From NCBI GenBank assembly GCA_013397435.1, contig VZRG01000349.1:248001-312000 (forward strand): a DNA stretch of 64,000 bases, read 5' to 3'. A program made the position numbers and the translations under genes. Positions 41,801 to 52,853 of this stretch are shown here, piece by piece. The notes below the pieces were generated by a model that saw only the letters and a program-made list of their open reading frames with translations, was not told the DNA's origin and ran no database searches. The DNA is from Erythrocercus mccallii. Taxonomy: Eukaryota > Chordata > Aves > Passeriformes > Dicruridae. How positions within the stretch are numbered: position 1 is the stretch's first letter; the number at the start of each line of letters is the position of its first letter.

Positions 41801-42860
41801 AGAACTTCAATTCAAAGCAGGAGGACATATAAAGACTGGATAGAGAAAATGAGGTCAAACTGTTTATTTAGTAGCCATGAAGTCAATGTGCTACTGTTTT
41901 CTGAACACCCCATGGTGAAGCCACAGTGCAGAGAGCTAATCCCTGTTTCTCCAAAACAGAGAGGAATGCACACTGGATAATTTGTTCCTACTGATGATAT
42001 CATTCTGTTAAGTTTACTGTTTTTAATAAAGAACAAGTTTCAGCCTTTTCTGACTTTCTCTCATGTAGAAGATCAGATCAGCCTCCCAGTGACCTACTTT
42101 ATGAGTCACAGTCCTCACTACATTTTCAGAAAAATGTCTTCCCTGACAGTATTTCCCAGACTACTGCGGGTTCATTCCAAGAACCAATTTCATCTTCACT
42201 GGTTTCCTACAGGAAACCAGACCAACTTCCTATGATTTTATTTTCCTTCATTTCAGCATGGCTCACATAACTGGAAGTGAGAGTGATAGAAAACTTTATT
42301 CTGCACAAACACAAGCCAATACAAACACCACCAAAAAAATCCTGAAGACGTCACCAGTTCAAAGTAACCAGAATGTGAAGCAAGCTGAGATTAGAAGTTC
42401 TTTTCCCTCCTTCCCCAAACATGATGCACACAAGCAAACTCAGTAAGTTTATGTAACCACAGTCTAATGCTAACAGCTGTTTAGGTCTCTTGTGAAGACA
42501 TTCACCTGAACATATGGCCAAGTTCTACTCCCTCTTTCAACACTGCGAATTGTTTTAAAATGCTAAAAACTGTTGGACTGCATTTAAGTCCTACCAATAA
42601 CATAGTCGAGTTCCCCAACCACCTCAGTCAACAGACTCAGGGTCCTTACCTTCTCAACTGCAACAACAGAGGTGCTACTGGAGATGCTAGGAAGCAAGCA
42701 CACCTTGAAGAAGTTCATCTAGACTTCTCATAGGACTGCTAACATTGCCTAAGTATCAGCCTGCTGCATCCAGGTCAGCTTCTAATGAGCCATTTTCTCA
42801 TTGTCCTCCAGGACATTAGATTTCCAAAAACCAAGAGTTAGTGCCAGATCTGCATTGGCT
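41801..42860 (-). other. GMDS: GMDS intron 4 segment between CR1 and SINE
   Basis: About 1 kb without a recognised gene. It contains a 10-bp inverted repeat with a 2-nt spacer at 42199-42220 (CTGGTTTCCT, AC, AGGAAACCAG), about what chance gives over 64 kb. The first few tens of bases may be further degraded CR1. Confidence 0.6.
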
Positions 42861-42993
42861 CAGAATCACACAGTAGTCTGAGCTGGAAGGGACCTAGAAG
42901 GACATCAAGTCCAGCTCTTAAGTGAATGGCTCAAACCCACAACCTTGGCATTATTAGCCCCATGATGCTCTAAACAACTGAGCTAATCATGCA
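42861..42993 (-). mobile_element. tRNA-Ile-derived SINE with CR1-like tail
   Basis: Read on the minus strand the element starts near 42993 with ATTAGCTCAGTTGTTTAGAGC, a polymerase III A box like that of tRNA-Ile, here one base per 20 split for length as ATTAGCTCAGTTGTTTAGAG plus C. An anticodon-loop-like GGGCTAATAATGCCAAGG and a B-box-like GTGGGTTTGAGCC follow. After this the sequence turns into a CR1-like tail: GAGCTGGACTTGATGTCC, CTAGGTCCCTTCCAGCTCAG and GTGTGATTCTG. This is the composite structure of the passerine tRNA-Ile/CR1 SINEs (TguSINE1 type), mobilised by CR1 machinery. Mutations in both boxes indicate an inactive copy. The alternative, a tRNA pseudogene beside an unrelated CR1 tail, is less likely because the join is direct. 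Confidence 0.85.
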
Positions 42994-44487
42994 GTGAGAT
43001 ATTTGAGGAATAATCCTTCCCATAACCCATGGCAGAATGATCCAAGAATCTATAACAGCAGCACAAGCACCACTATTACCCCTTCAATCCCTCTCGGTGC
43101 TGTGACCAAGCTGCTGCAGCAAGCATGTGGAGACAGATGATGTTAGCATGGTACCAGCATTCTAGTCCCAAATTAAGTGAGACAGGTAATCCCACAGATT
43201 GCTATACAGTGAACCAATTCAAGAATAGGGATGCTGGGACACCTAGCTGTGGACTGCAAATACCCAGCATAGTTTGCTGGCTCAGATTTCACTCTGCAAA
43301 GCAGCAGTTCAGTTATCTTCTGGACCATCTTCTGCCATTGGACTCATATAGCCCTGTTGTTATACTGGTGTACGTGAGCTAATAAACCAGACCCATTTTA
43401 ACACAGTTAATTTAATCATGTAAGCAAATTAAAAGCAGAATTATTTTCATCTCATGTCTGTATTTTGCTCTGTGTGTTGTCAATAACTGCAGTCTCTCAA
43501 TGTGATTTCCTCTTGCTGCGTTTCAAGGCTTACAGTGATAGGAACAATGCACTGCTTTTTGTGGGAAGGTTTACTTAAAAAACTAAAGCCAAACTGATTT
43601 TCAAGAGGCTTAAATACTTCTTCACTTCTCACCTCCAAAGAAGCCAGGGAATATTATTGCTTTAGAATGATTATACATTGCACACAATAAGGAGAGGACA
43701 TATGACTGAAACACAATTTATTTTAATGACAATTCGCTACCTGGACATGTTTGTAATCATGAAGTATGAATGAGGATTTTGCAAGTAAATAGTGGTCACT
43801 TGTTAGTAAACTGAGCTTTTACAGCAGTGTAGCTTAATAAATGTAAACCACAAAGTTATTGCCTCTACTATTCATTTTCCATCCTTTTGATGCAGCAGTA
43901 CTTTCCAGGGTCAAATTACTAGTTTTTAATGACCCCTTTTTATTCCAGTTTCTCTAACTTAATTTTTTGTAACTAAAACCCCAAAAGTGTTGTAACACCT
44001 CCTGTGGTAATAGAGCTGTTTACTCTGTTTATAAGACAATATTTCAAAGAGCATCATCCTCATGAAAACTGGTATAGGAGAAGCCTTTATAGAAGTGATG
44101 CACTCTAATACAAAACAAATAATGTTGTTCTAAGTAGTTCATGGCCTAAAAACTGCATAATTTCTCAGCTAAGACTGATCAGCAGTGAAGTCTACAGCAG
44201 AAGTCATTTCATGTGACAGAAAAAACAGATTTCTAAACATGCAAATTCTGTTGACAATGACAATTTAACCTCTCTTCTTCTAACATCTTAATATATATTG
44301 AGTAGCAAATTCATGCAGTAATTTAGCACCACAGCAAACATGATTGTCTTGACTGAAGGCAGTGTTTACCTGACAAAATTAACAGTTGTTAAAATGGCTA
44401 TAAATGTTGCAGTCTAAAATTATCAAGGTAACAATATTGACACCACCAACACATTCACAATTCTCAGTGCTAGAGAAGGTTACTCAC
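42994..44487 (-). other. GMDS: GMDS intron 4, donor-proximal part
   Basis: The first 1.5 kb of intron 4 in the direction of transcription, beginning with the exon 4 donor GTGAGT. No repeat family is recognised. The stretch 43400-43560 is AT-rich and contains homeodomain-like TAAT cores and a TTAATTTAATCATG block. It is a candidate for conserved non-coding sequence. Confidence 0.65.
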
Positions 44488-44597
44488 CTTGACATGGCTC
44501 TGAGCTCCAAGGTTGTAAATTTCAGAGGGTTTGACTTCATTAATGATCTTCACCAGGCAGGTGCTGTCTGTGAGATCCCCATAGTGCAGCTTCATGT
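44488..44597 (-). CDS. GMDS: GMDS coding exon 4 (internal, 110 nt)
   Basis: The exon supplies two bases (AC) that complete the split Asn codon, then 36 codons beginning MKLHYGDLTDSTCL and ending EIYNLGAQSHVK. The minus-strand donor is GTGAGT after GTCAAG, so the exon ends in phase 0. GDLTDS is the acidic turn that contacts the cofactor adenine in extended SDR enzymes. YNLGAQSHV is the conserved strand and turn lining the nicotinamide and sugar pocket. The catalytic Thr-Glu pair and the Tyr-x-x-x-Lys motif lie further on, in exons outside the window. The acceptor is weaker than those of exons 2 and 3: it ends CTCTGAAG with a purine-interrupted pyrimidine tract, and ATTAACT a little upstream is a plausible branch point. 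The residue before EIYNLG is Ser, where I recall Thr in human, a conservative difference. Confidence 0.97.
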
Positions 44598-47500
44598 CTT
44601 CAGAGTTTAAGAAAACAGAGTTAATACACTTAAATCTCAGAACAATATTGCATTCTTGGTTGATATCCTATTTCAGGTCAAGGTCTGAGTAAACATTTAT
44701 TGGAACAAGGCAAGAGATCACCAGCTAAACTTGGTTTAGCTTCTTTTTTTCCCCTGCTTCAACAACAAAATACATTTCCCCATAGGAGTATTGAATAGCA
44801 TTTCAGATTCTTTTTTCAATAATCTTATTTATGTAGCAACATTTATACCATTTGTTTAATAGCTTACACTTCATTTTCTCAGGTTGTATAAAGAAGTTCA
44901 ATGTCAGGTACAGAATTCCAGTCACAAAAATAGGGCATTTTTTAGTTTGGGGTTCCAATTTTTCACTCAAAAATGTTTTAATAACTTCGTAAGCATACAT
45001 CAATGGCTTTCTTTTCCTTCCCAAAACATTGCATGCTTTAGTTTCTCACTGTGAGTAGTTTCACAACACAACAGAAATGTGTAAGATATCTACTAGATGA
45101 ACATTTAGATAACATTACAGTACAACCCGCTGCATTTGTTGCTATTGGTTTTCCACTTAAAAAAATACAGGTGCACACTTGAAGGGAATTTGAGAGCACT
45201 TTAACTGTCAACAAAACATGGTTTGTCATACTTTGCATCAAAATCCCAAAACTGGTTAGATACAGATGTTATTTATCCTTGCCAGACTTCAGTTTCTTTC
45301 TAATTTTTGTGTAAAGAAGTAGGTAAGAGCATGAAACCAGCTCCTGTCAAAATTTAAAGAGCAAGTTATGAACTTAGTTATTATTTATACTGGTTTAGGT
45401 TTTTCTTTTTTCTTTATTTTTTTTTGACAGTATAAAACAGCAAGGAAGTTAACAGATCACACAGTTCTCAGACGTTCAGCCCTGTACATTCCCATAAAAC
45501 ATCTGCATGACATTCTTCAGGTTGATAAATACAGCCATGGTATATTCTTGAAATTTGTTTTCACAACCACATCAGTTGAAAAGTACATTCTGAAGGGACT
45601 TCAGACCCAGCTGAAGCTGTGGCTAACAGGAAATGCTAGGCAGGAAAGAGATGCCAGAGCCTGTGCTCCTCTTCCTACACCAAAGACATGCAGTCCTGCC
45701 ATGACCATCAGGCCAGAGAGCAGTTTCAGAGCTTCCCAGGGGAAGGTGGGCTGCCAGCTGGGCTGGCCCAGGAAACAGGGACACTGGCCTACTATTACCA
45801 TAAATAGGTAATACTCTCAAGGACAGCGCTTATTTTTGTCCACAATCAAGTCTTCAAAGTTTCTGGTCCTAACAGCCTTTCTGAAGGAGAGCAGGGAATG
45901 AAGCTATGTTCCCTTCCTGATTGGTGAAAAAGAGGGTCTTTCAAGAGAGAAGAGCTAAGCAGAAAGGCTTACTAGAAATGGGGTTTATCTGGTGCACAGA
46001 CCCATAAACACAGATCAAATGTCAGAACCTTTGGGCTTTAATAATATTATCCAGTCTAAAAACCTCCTTAGCAAGCAGCATCTGGAGGGCTTGCTCTAGG
46101 ATACACCTTGTCTTCCTTCCTGTGCTCCCTACATTTTTCATACAAAGAGGTTCACTGTCTATGAAGAGCACCATCTTGCAACATGCCATCGATTCCCCAC
46201 AGGAAAAACACACATGGCAAAGATAAAATTAGGGTTTGCTCACATCAACCACCATTGCTTCTTTGCTTCTTCCAGTACTGCCTGGAAACCCATTGTTTTC
46301 AAACAGTTTCCATGGAGCTGCCTTTCCTGAGATTCCAAGTCCAACTCCTTCTCCTCCCATTCATATGGCTACATTCTTCAGTTAAAGGAAAATGAGATAA
46401 GAAGTAGGGAAAAAATTAACATCTGCTTTCTCTTTTCTTCCTTCCATCCCTTTCCTTAAGTGTTTGTATGTACATTTATTTTGATCTACATTGTCTTCTC
46501 AAATCACTTTTCATAACCACAAGATGGTCCTCACAATGCACAGGTTCCTGTTTGATTTCATTTTCTTCATTCTACCCTGTGAGCCAAGAATGCAAGTCAT
46601 GGGAAACAGTTCTTATATTGTTCTTGACAGAAAAACAGGTTTCAGTATTCTTCATTAAGGTATTTTGTTCAATTCTACCCCTCTCTTAATCAGTACTTTA
46701 ATGATCAATGTACAGTAAGTAGCAACTAATCAAAGCAATACCATGTCAGAAATTCAGCACTTTTAAAATAAAAATTAAAAGCAAAGACCAAAGGAAATCC
46801 AGAAGTTGCATTATATATTAAATTTGATAAAATTAGGCTCTGTTTAACCATGGTGTGAAGCAAACGTCAAACACATAATTTTTTTTACACCATGGAGATA
46901 CTTGTTGTTAACATTACCTTAAACTGGACTATTAAGGACAGTTTGCACAACTCTACAAAACAGACATAGCATGGAGAACTGTGTGGTTGTTACAGTGCTC
47001 AATCCTTCTGCTGAACTGGAGCCATCCAACATTTGAGCTGTTTCTCATTAAGAGACCAGTTAACTTCCTTTAAAAGTAGAATAAACAATTTTTTGCCGTG
47101 TGTACACTAGAAATAGTAATTTCAACCTTCCAGGTTATCATCGATAACAGAGAAAACAGCAAATGGTCAGCAAATTTCCAAGAGCAATGCCTTTCCTTCA
47201 GGTAAAGCAGGTACTCCCTTCCTTGGGTGCAGGAATGCAGAGGGTCCAAAGATTCATTATTCTTGTCATCAGTAAGAACTGACCATGTCTTATTCATGCT
47301 CTCATACAGGCTGTTTCCAAACCTTCACCTCCATCAGACACCATGGAGCTCATAAGGAAATACAAGTGGAGTACTTAAGATAACTACCTCAAAAAAAAGC
47401 GCCTATGTTTAACTATTTTGAAATCTCAGTATTTTTAACCTCACATAGTATTTTCCAGGCCCAGCCATTTTCTAACTGCTACTGCCCAGCTATTTCTGAA

Positions 47501-47771
47501 CCATGGCAGCATTTCTACACAACATAAAGTGCTTTCCTGGGTCCTTCTCGTATTTCCCATTTTTAAAAACACACACACAAGAGTATCCATAGCATTTCAT
47601 GCCACATCCTCTTCAGAGAAAAATGGTCATTTTTCTGAGACAGAGCAGCCAGCTAACAGTAGCAGAACGAAACTCAATTCCCTTCCTCTTCCCAGGGGCC
47701 TTTCTCCACCAAACACACAGCCACAACTAAATACAACATATACCACCCTAAATATAAAAGCAAAGTCTTAC
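44598..47771 (-). other. GMDS: GMDS intron 3 (3174 bp, complete)
   Basis: Complete intron between exons 3 and 4. It begins GTAAGA and ends TCTGAAG on the minus strand. It splits an Asn codon after its first base. I see no transposable element that I can name and no RNA gene. The stretch around 46700-46880 is AT-rich unique sequence. Confidence 0.93.
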
Positions 47772-47859
47772 TTCCTTCAATGTGAGCCTGAGGGTTCTTA
47801 TAGAGGTGTTCAATCCGGCCTGTATTAAAGGAACTGGACCGACGAACAATGCCATGCAC
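47772..47859 (-). CDS. GMDS: GMDS coding exon 3 (internal, 88 nt)
   Basis: The exon encodes 29 full codons, from VHGIVRRSSSFNTG through RIEHLYKNPQAHIEG, plus one extra base. The minus-strand acceptor is CAATCCCCAG before GTGCATGGC, and the donor is GTAAGA after ATTGAAGGAA. The start is phase 0 and the end is phase 1: the trailing A is completed by AC from exon 4 to give Asn. The Arg-Arg pair after HGIV is, in this family, the site that holds the 2'-phosphate of NADP, and RRSSSFNT is a strongly conserved GMD signature. The open frame runs a few codons into flanking intron on each side, so the splice sites rather than stops define the exon. Identity with vertebrate GMDS is near complete as far as I can recall the protein. 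Confidence 0.97.
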
Positions 47860-48252
47860 CTGGGGATTGAACAAGGGAATATAGAAAAGTGGTAAACATC
47901 AAGAGGAAGGTGTTCACTACTATCACTCCAAATTCTCATGTACATGGGCCTAACCCTTTTCTCAGGTAATCAGAGCTCGTCTCTATTCTTAAAGATGGAC
48001 AGTTATCCAATTCACAAACATGGCACTGGGAGATAAGGTCAGGTGCTCTCATATTTACTTCAGCACCTTTGAGTGTTTTCCCCTTCTCCCTTGTTGACAC
48101 CACTAGCAGCCCAAACACAGTACAGAAAACACTGAATTGCCCCAGAGCACCATCTCCTAATGAGTGAGGCTTGACAACATTACTGGAGTTGGAAAAGCAA
48201 TGTGTGAATGCCAAGGAAACCACTGCTCCTCGGTTGTAGAGAAGTCTTTCTG

Positions 48253-48368
48253 CAGGCAGAGACAGGAGAAGGAAAAGCAGCAGCAGGAGATGGGGCTATG
48301 GAAAGGACAGACTGGGCAGAGAGGAGAGATGGGGAGAAAGAAGGGAGACAAGGGGAAAGGAGCAGCAG
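48253..48368 (+). repeat. Purine-rich tract
   Basis: A strongly G/A-biased stretch on the plus strand containing GGGGAGAAAGAAGGGAGA and AAGGGGAAAGGAG. In the GMDS pre-mRNA it is pyrimidine-rich. The bias removes stops from several frames and explains the overlapping open frames there. Confidence 0.7.
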
Positions 48369-49580
48369 CTGCAAGGCCTGAAGGTATTTTAAAAATGAGC
48401 TGTCATTCACTTTCTGGGATGCTGGAAGAACAGCCAGAACAGTCAGTGCTGTTTTGTAGACCTCATGAGTCACTGTTCTCCAGTGCGTTACAAGAGACAC
48501 AGGCAAGCCTAAGACTGAAGCCCAGGTTGGGAATTTCCTTTAACCTGCCACGATAAATAAGCTGGTGAAAAAAAAGCTACACTGGTTCTGACTAACATTA
48601 AAGAAAAGACCGTTTGTGCCTAATACATAAGAGAAATTTTTCAAACACTGACCCTGTTTCCTCCTGTCCTGTAAGACAGCCCCATGATGCCTGCTGCCAA
48701 AATTCATGTTAGCTTTGGTTACCAGCTACAGAAGTGCTTGCACAAATGAAATCAAGCTTAAGCATCTGGCCATCCTCCACCTCTCCTGGCTTATATTTCT
48801 GAAAGTGATCCTTTGTACTTTGATGCATCCTAGACGTGGTTTGTTGAGGCCATCCTTTCTCCCACTTGATATTAACTTGTAAGAACACAGAAGCAGAAAC
48901 AGGCAGCGTTTAGGTTTAGTTTGGGGATTTATGTTTTATGTAACACAAGCTATGGTTATTGACAAAGAAAATGTTTTTCATTTAATCTTAAATCGAAAAT
49001 TTAACAAAGTAAAAAGGTGCACACAACTGCAGATTAAGACCAGTTTGCTGATTTAAGAATGACATTTTGGTGGCAAGATTTAAAAGAGCTCAATAACTTC
49101 ATCTTACAGGTCAAATTTATTAAGCCAATTTCCTTGCAGAAAATCTCTTGTGTGTCCTGGCACATTGCTCACAACATACCATGTTCTACAAGTCGCTAAA
49201 CTAAACTTTCCACAACTGAATAGAACATTTTCACTTTCAGGATCAATGAGGGACTGAGAAATGTGCCGCTTAAAAGAAATTTCCATCAAATAATAGATTT
49301 ATGAAGACACTATAAAAAACATGTAATTAAAAGCCCTACCAAAAATAATTCTTTATAAATTATGTGGATAATTTATAGAGACATCAAGTTTACAGAAAAA
49401 CACTTTCAAAAAAAGACACTTTCTTAATAACTTCACTTTCACAGTAACTTCACTTTTACAAATGATACTGAAAATATTTTGAACACTCAAACAAACTATT
49501 ACTTTGCCAAGTAAAATACCAGACTCTGCAGTTTTAATGTAACTAATTATTCTAAGGAAGCAAACTGAGATACTCAACAA

Positions 49581-49808
49581 CAGAGGAGGTTTAGATTAAA
49601 CATTAGGAAAAAAAATTATTCAAGGAGAGGGTTGTCAAAACTGGAAAAGGCTGCCCAGAGAAGTGGTTAAGTCACCAACCCTGTAAGTATTTAAGAGACA
49701 AGAAGATCTAGCAATTACAAAGATAGTTTAGTGGTGGACTTGGCAATGTTGGGTTAACAATTGGACTGGATGATCTTGGAGGTCATTTCCAAAACCTAAA
49801 TTATTCTT
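49581..49808 (+). mobile_element. CR1 LINE 3' fragment
   Basis: Starts with GAGGTTTAGATTAAACATTAGG, continues AAAGGCTGCCCAGAGAAGTGG, TTTAGTGGTGGACTTGGCAA and TGGACTGGATGATCTTGGAGG, and ends CCTAAATTATTCT (the first pieces are shown at or just above 20 bases only in outline: GAGGTTTAGATTAAACATTA and AAAGGCTGCCCAGAGAAGTG). It follows the CR1 3' end of the subtype with the TTAGTGGTGGACTTGG block. It is on the plus strand inside intron 2, antisense to GMDS. Confidence 0.92.
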
Positions 49809-50880
49809 CTAGTGAAATTAAATCTTTTGGCTTAAACTTCTGATGAGCACCTTCTTGAGCACTCAATTATCTATCTCTGAATTAAGTCATGCTGAAATTC
49901 ACGTTCATCTGAACGGTTGACCAATAAGTCAAATCTTGCCAGCTCAAAAGCTCGATGAAAGATTGGGCTTGCAAGAGCTTTGTGTCTGCTCATGATTGTG
50001 ATACTTTTGACCAACGACATGGGCTAAATGCAACTGCCCCAGGACTTCAAAAGATAAACAGACAAATCCAGAAAGCCTATTACATCCAGCAATAACAAAA
50101 AACATGTGAACCCTGATTTTTTTTTTTTGCTTTTTTTTCCCACTCCTTATTCTGGTATGCACATACAAGAGCAAGAAAACCTGCCAAATGCTTAATCCAT
50201 GACAGCAATATTACCGTAAGAAAACTGATGAAAGGTAGCTTTGTCTGCATGGGACAAGTGAAATGCAAAGTCTGTGACAGCCCAAAATGTGTGCAAACTG
50301 GTTAATCTAGTTAAGAATGTATCAGTGGATTTTTCTCAACAGAGCCAGATCTTCAAACACATTGAAATTTCAAAAAAAAAAGAATTCAAATGAAGCATCT
50401 CAATTACAGAGGCAAACAGTTATCATATGCACACTTGTGTATGTGAAGCACAGACTGGCTGAGAAGAAACTTCTCACTAAGCTATGAAGCAGAATTACAA
50501 CAGATAATAAAATTCATTATTAAAACAAGGACTTTTACTAAACCACTCAAAAATAGTACATTGTGGGGAGATTAATTTGACCATCCCATTTCCTTCCATT
50601 ATCATACATTTTAGAAGCATCTTGTATGACCAAGAAGGCAAATATTCTTAAATTTATGTTCACATCAGTTCATACCCCTCACATCATACCATAACAATAG
50701 CAACAATGTTATTGTTCCTTTGCTGGACCACAAGAAATGTGATTTTTGCCAGGGAAAAGTATGCAGCAAGAAGGAATCAGACTTCCTTTATTTCAAGGAA
50801 AAAGAAAAAATCATGTGCTAAGCTAATTAATTAATTCATCCAAGAGAAAAGGTAGAAAGTAACTGTACCAAAGTACAACT

Positions 50881-50930
50881 TGTTTGGGGGTTTCTTGTTT
50901 GGGTTTTGTTTTAGGGTTTTTTCTTTTTGA
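50881..50930. repeat. G/T-rich low-complexity tract
   Basis: Repeated TTTGGGG, TTTGGG and TTTAGGG units separated by T-runs. A single TTTAGGG is not an interstitial telomere array. Confidence 0.55.
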
Positions 50931-51376
50931 ACAAAGAAAGCAAAAATGCAAGGTTTTCACAGCTGAAATATAACTGGTAAAATAAAAGGGCCTTTACTGT
51001 GGAGAGAGAGGTGGGGAGAGAGAACAAACAAGAGATTCTTATTCCTTTATGTGGTACATTGTATCATAAATTATTCCCTAATTCCTTACAGTTTTGGCTC
51101 ACACAGGTCACTGCTTATCTGAGCTGGCGGGAAACATGCAAAGCAGCTATACCCCGAGGAGAAGAGGGAATCCACCAGTGGACATTAGATGATAAATAGT
51201 ACAATAACCTGGCATGATTACAGGCCATGCTGCACATTCCTCTCCCGAGTTTTGATTTGTTATCTAGGACTGGAGTGGAAAACATACACAGAGGAGGACA
51301 GAAGCAGAGGAAGCAGGCTGGAGCTGCAGCATCCAAAGGACTCCATCAGCCTGCAGCCAGTCACCGAGTCACTCAC

Positions 51377-51421
51377 CTCATAGCCTTTTTCCAACAGGAA
51401 CTCAGCCAAGTACGATCCATC
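51377..51421 (-). CDS. GMDS: GMDS coding exon 2 (internal, 45 nt)
   Basis: This exon encodes 15 residues, DGSYLAEFLLEKGYE, of GDP-mannose 4,6-dehydratase, the cytosolic NADP-dependent enzyme that converts GDP-mannose to GDP-4-keto-6-deoxymannose, the first step of de novo GDP-fucose synthesis. On the minus strand the acceptor reads CTTCCCAG directly before GATGGATCG, and the exon ends TATGAG before the donor GTGAGT. Both ends are phase 0. The leading Asp-Gly continues the family's GxxGxxG dinucleotide-binding motif, so the final glycine lies here and the earlier ones come from exon 1. The following helix and the GYE segment are typical of extended short-chain dehydrogenases. The exon joins in frame to the one at 47772-47859. 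Numbering follows the vertebrate gene as I remember it. Skipping this exon alone would keep the frame but remove the last motif glycine. Confidence 0.96.
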
Positions 51422-52831
51422 CTGGGAAGAGCAAGATATAGGAAAATGTTAGAAACACATTGAATAGCCCTGGGAGATTTGGACCGCTTAAGATCTCAAA
51501 AGAGGGAAGAAAAAAACTTATAGTGAGTAGACTGGGTAACAAGCCTATACTTTGATTTCTCCAGATTCATACGCTGACCTAAAAATACTACAGACTCTCT
51601 TTAGTTAATTTTAGACTATGAAGCAGTATATTTTAAGATGACATGCTTACAAATGTTTGTTGAGAACTCCCATCTCTTGAACCTCTTCCCAAGTTCCATT
51701 ATAAAGTGCCTGGGGACTATCTTTCCAAAATATCCTAACCACAGTCATTGAATTTGAACTATTTTGGAGATAGGGAAGGAAAAACATGTAAAAAAAATGT
51801 ACAAGCTTGGCATTCTCTGCAAACCAACATGCCTCTGTAGCACCTTGTCACACTGGCATCTCCCTTGCTCCTTCTACAAGGCTTCTGAAGGCAGCAATAA
51901 TTCTGCCTTGCCTGACCTATTGAGTCTTCAAAAACATCCCTAGCACACCTTATATTTAAACTACACAATAAAAGTCACGTTCAAATTTTAAATATATGTC
52001 CTTGAAGGCTGAGAATTTGGGTCATTTAATTTCGGGGATTTTTTGTTTTCCTTTGAAATCCTTGTCAAACTTAAATTAAGTTCCCTAAAAGTAAATACTT
52101 TAAAACATGTGCTAGCACATGGTAAGGTCATGTCACCTTCACAAATGTGTACGCGCCATCACAAACCCAGCAAAGTTTATGCCTCCAAAAGAGCTCTCAC
52201 TAACTAATTCAACAACTACCCACGCCCAAAGTCCGCAGCTTTCACTGACTTCTTAAATTGCTTGTTTCTTTAATACGTGAATGGACTCCACCAGACCCAA
52301 ACAACTTGTTACAAAAAGACCATAAAAACAATGAGATGCCACCTATGCTTACAGGTTTAAACTCTGTTATGTGGATCTGCTGCCATAATCATGACCAGGG
52401 ACACTTAAGGGCAAAACTAAACAGACATCTCTCTCTGATCATCTCTTAAAAGCATGTTGCTCCAGAGAAAAACCTTTCTTTACCTCATATTAAATGGTTT
52501 GGGATTTTTTTTGCCTCATAGAGAGCTTAAGAAAAATAATCCACTAAAGTAAGAAATTTTAGATGCACTAAGAGGTCCTACAGGAGCAGGATTGCCAAGG
52601 GAAATTGCTTACTGCATTGATGGCAAAATCCTGGGTGCGTGTATGCAAAATGGCACAGTACAGTGCACAAGGGGCACATCGCTCTATGTTTAAAAGTGCA
52701 GCATTAGAAAAGGAATTACTTTATGGTATCAATGCTTCATAAAGTCTCACACAGCCTAGAGGGGCTTGAACTCAAGAAAGTTTCAGCTTCCATCTTTCTC
52801 CCACTACATGTACACCTGTGTGTACAGATCT

Positions 52832-52853
52832 TCACAGGGCTATAGCCCTGTGA
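52832..52853. repeat. Perfect 22-bp palindrome
   Basis: TCACAGGGCTA is followed without spacer by its exact reverse complement TAGCCCTGTGA; the next pair outward is T-T and fails. The neighbouring TGTACACCTGTGTGTACA is also nearly self-complementary. It could be a dimeric protein-binding site, a cruciform-prone sequence or chance. Confidence 0.85.

Larger units (their letters stand above)
47860..51376 (-). other. GMDS: GMDS intron 2 (3517 bp, complete)
   Basis: Complete intron between exons 2 and 3. It begins GTGAGT and ends CCCCAG on the minus strand. It carries a CR1 3' fragment in antisense orientation (49581-49808), a purine-rich tract on the plus strand near 48253-48368, T-runs near 50120-50142 and GT-rich low-complexity sequence near 50881-50930. 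No nested gene is recognised. Confidence 0.93.

Noticed and set aside
6646..44405. Shared 15-mer TAAAATGGCTATAAA at 6646 and near 44391
   Set aside because: The similarity does not extend into the flanks, so it is most likely chance in AT-rich sequence.
47567..47582. Short ACACAC runs here and near 35408 and 61660
   Set aside because: Too short to count as microsatellites.
48164..48556. Overlapping open frames on both strands (130 and 108 codons)
   Set aside because: They are explained by the purine-rich tract. Neither translation resembles a known protein.
50110..50145. T-runs considered as the poly(A) tail of a minus-strand retrocopy
   Set aside because: No coding or RNA-like body adjoins the runs and no target-site duplication was evident.
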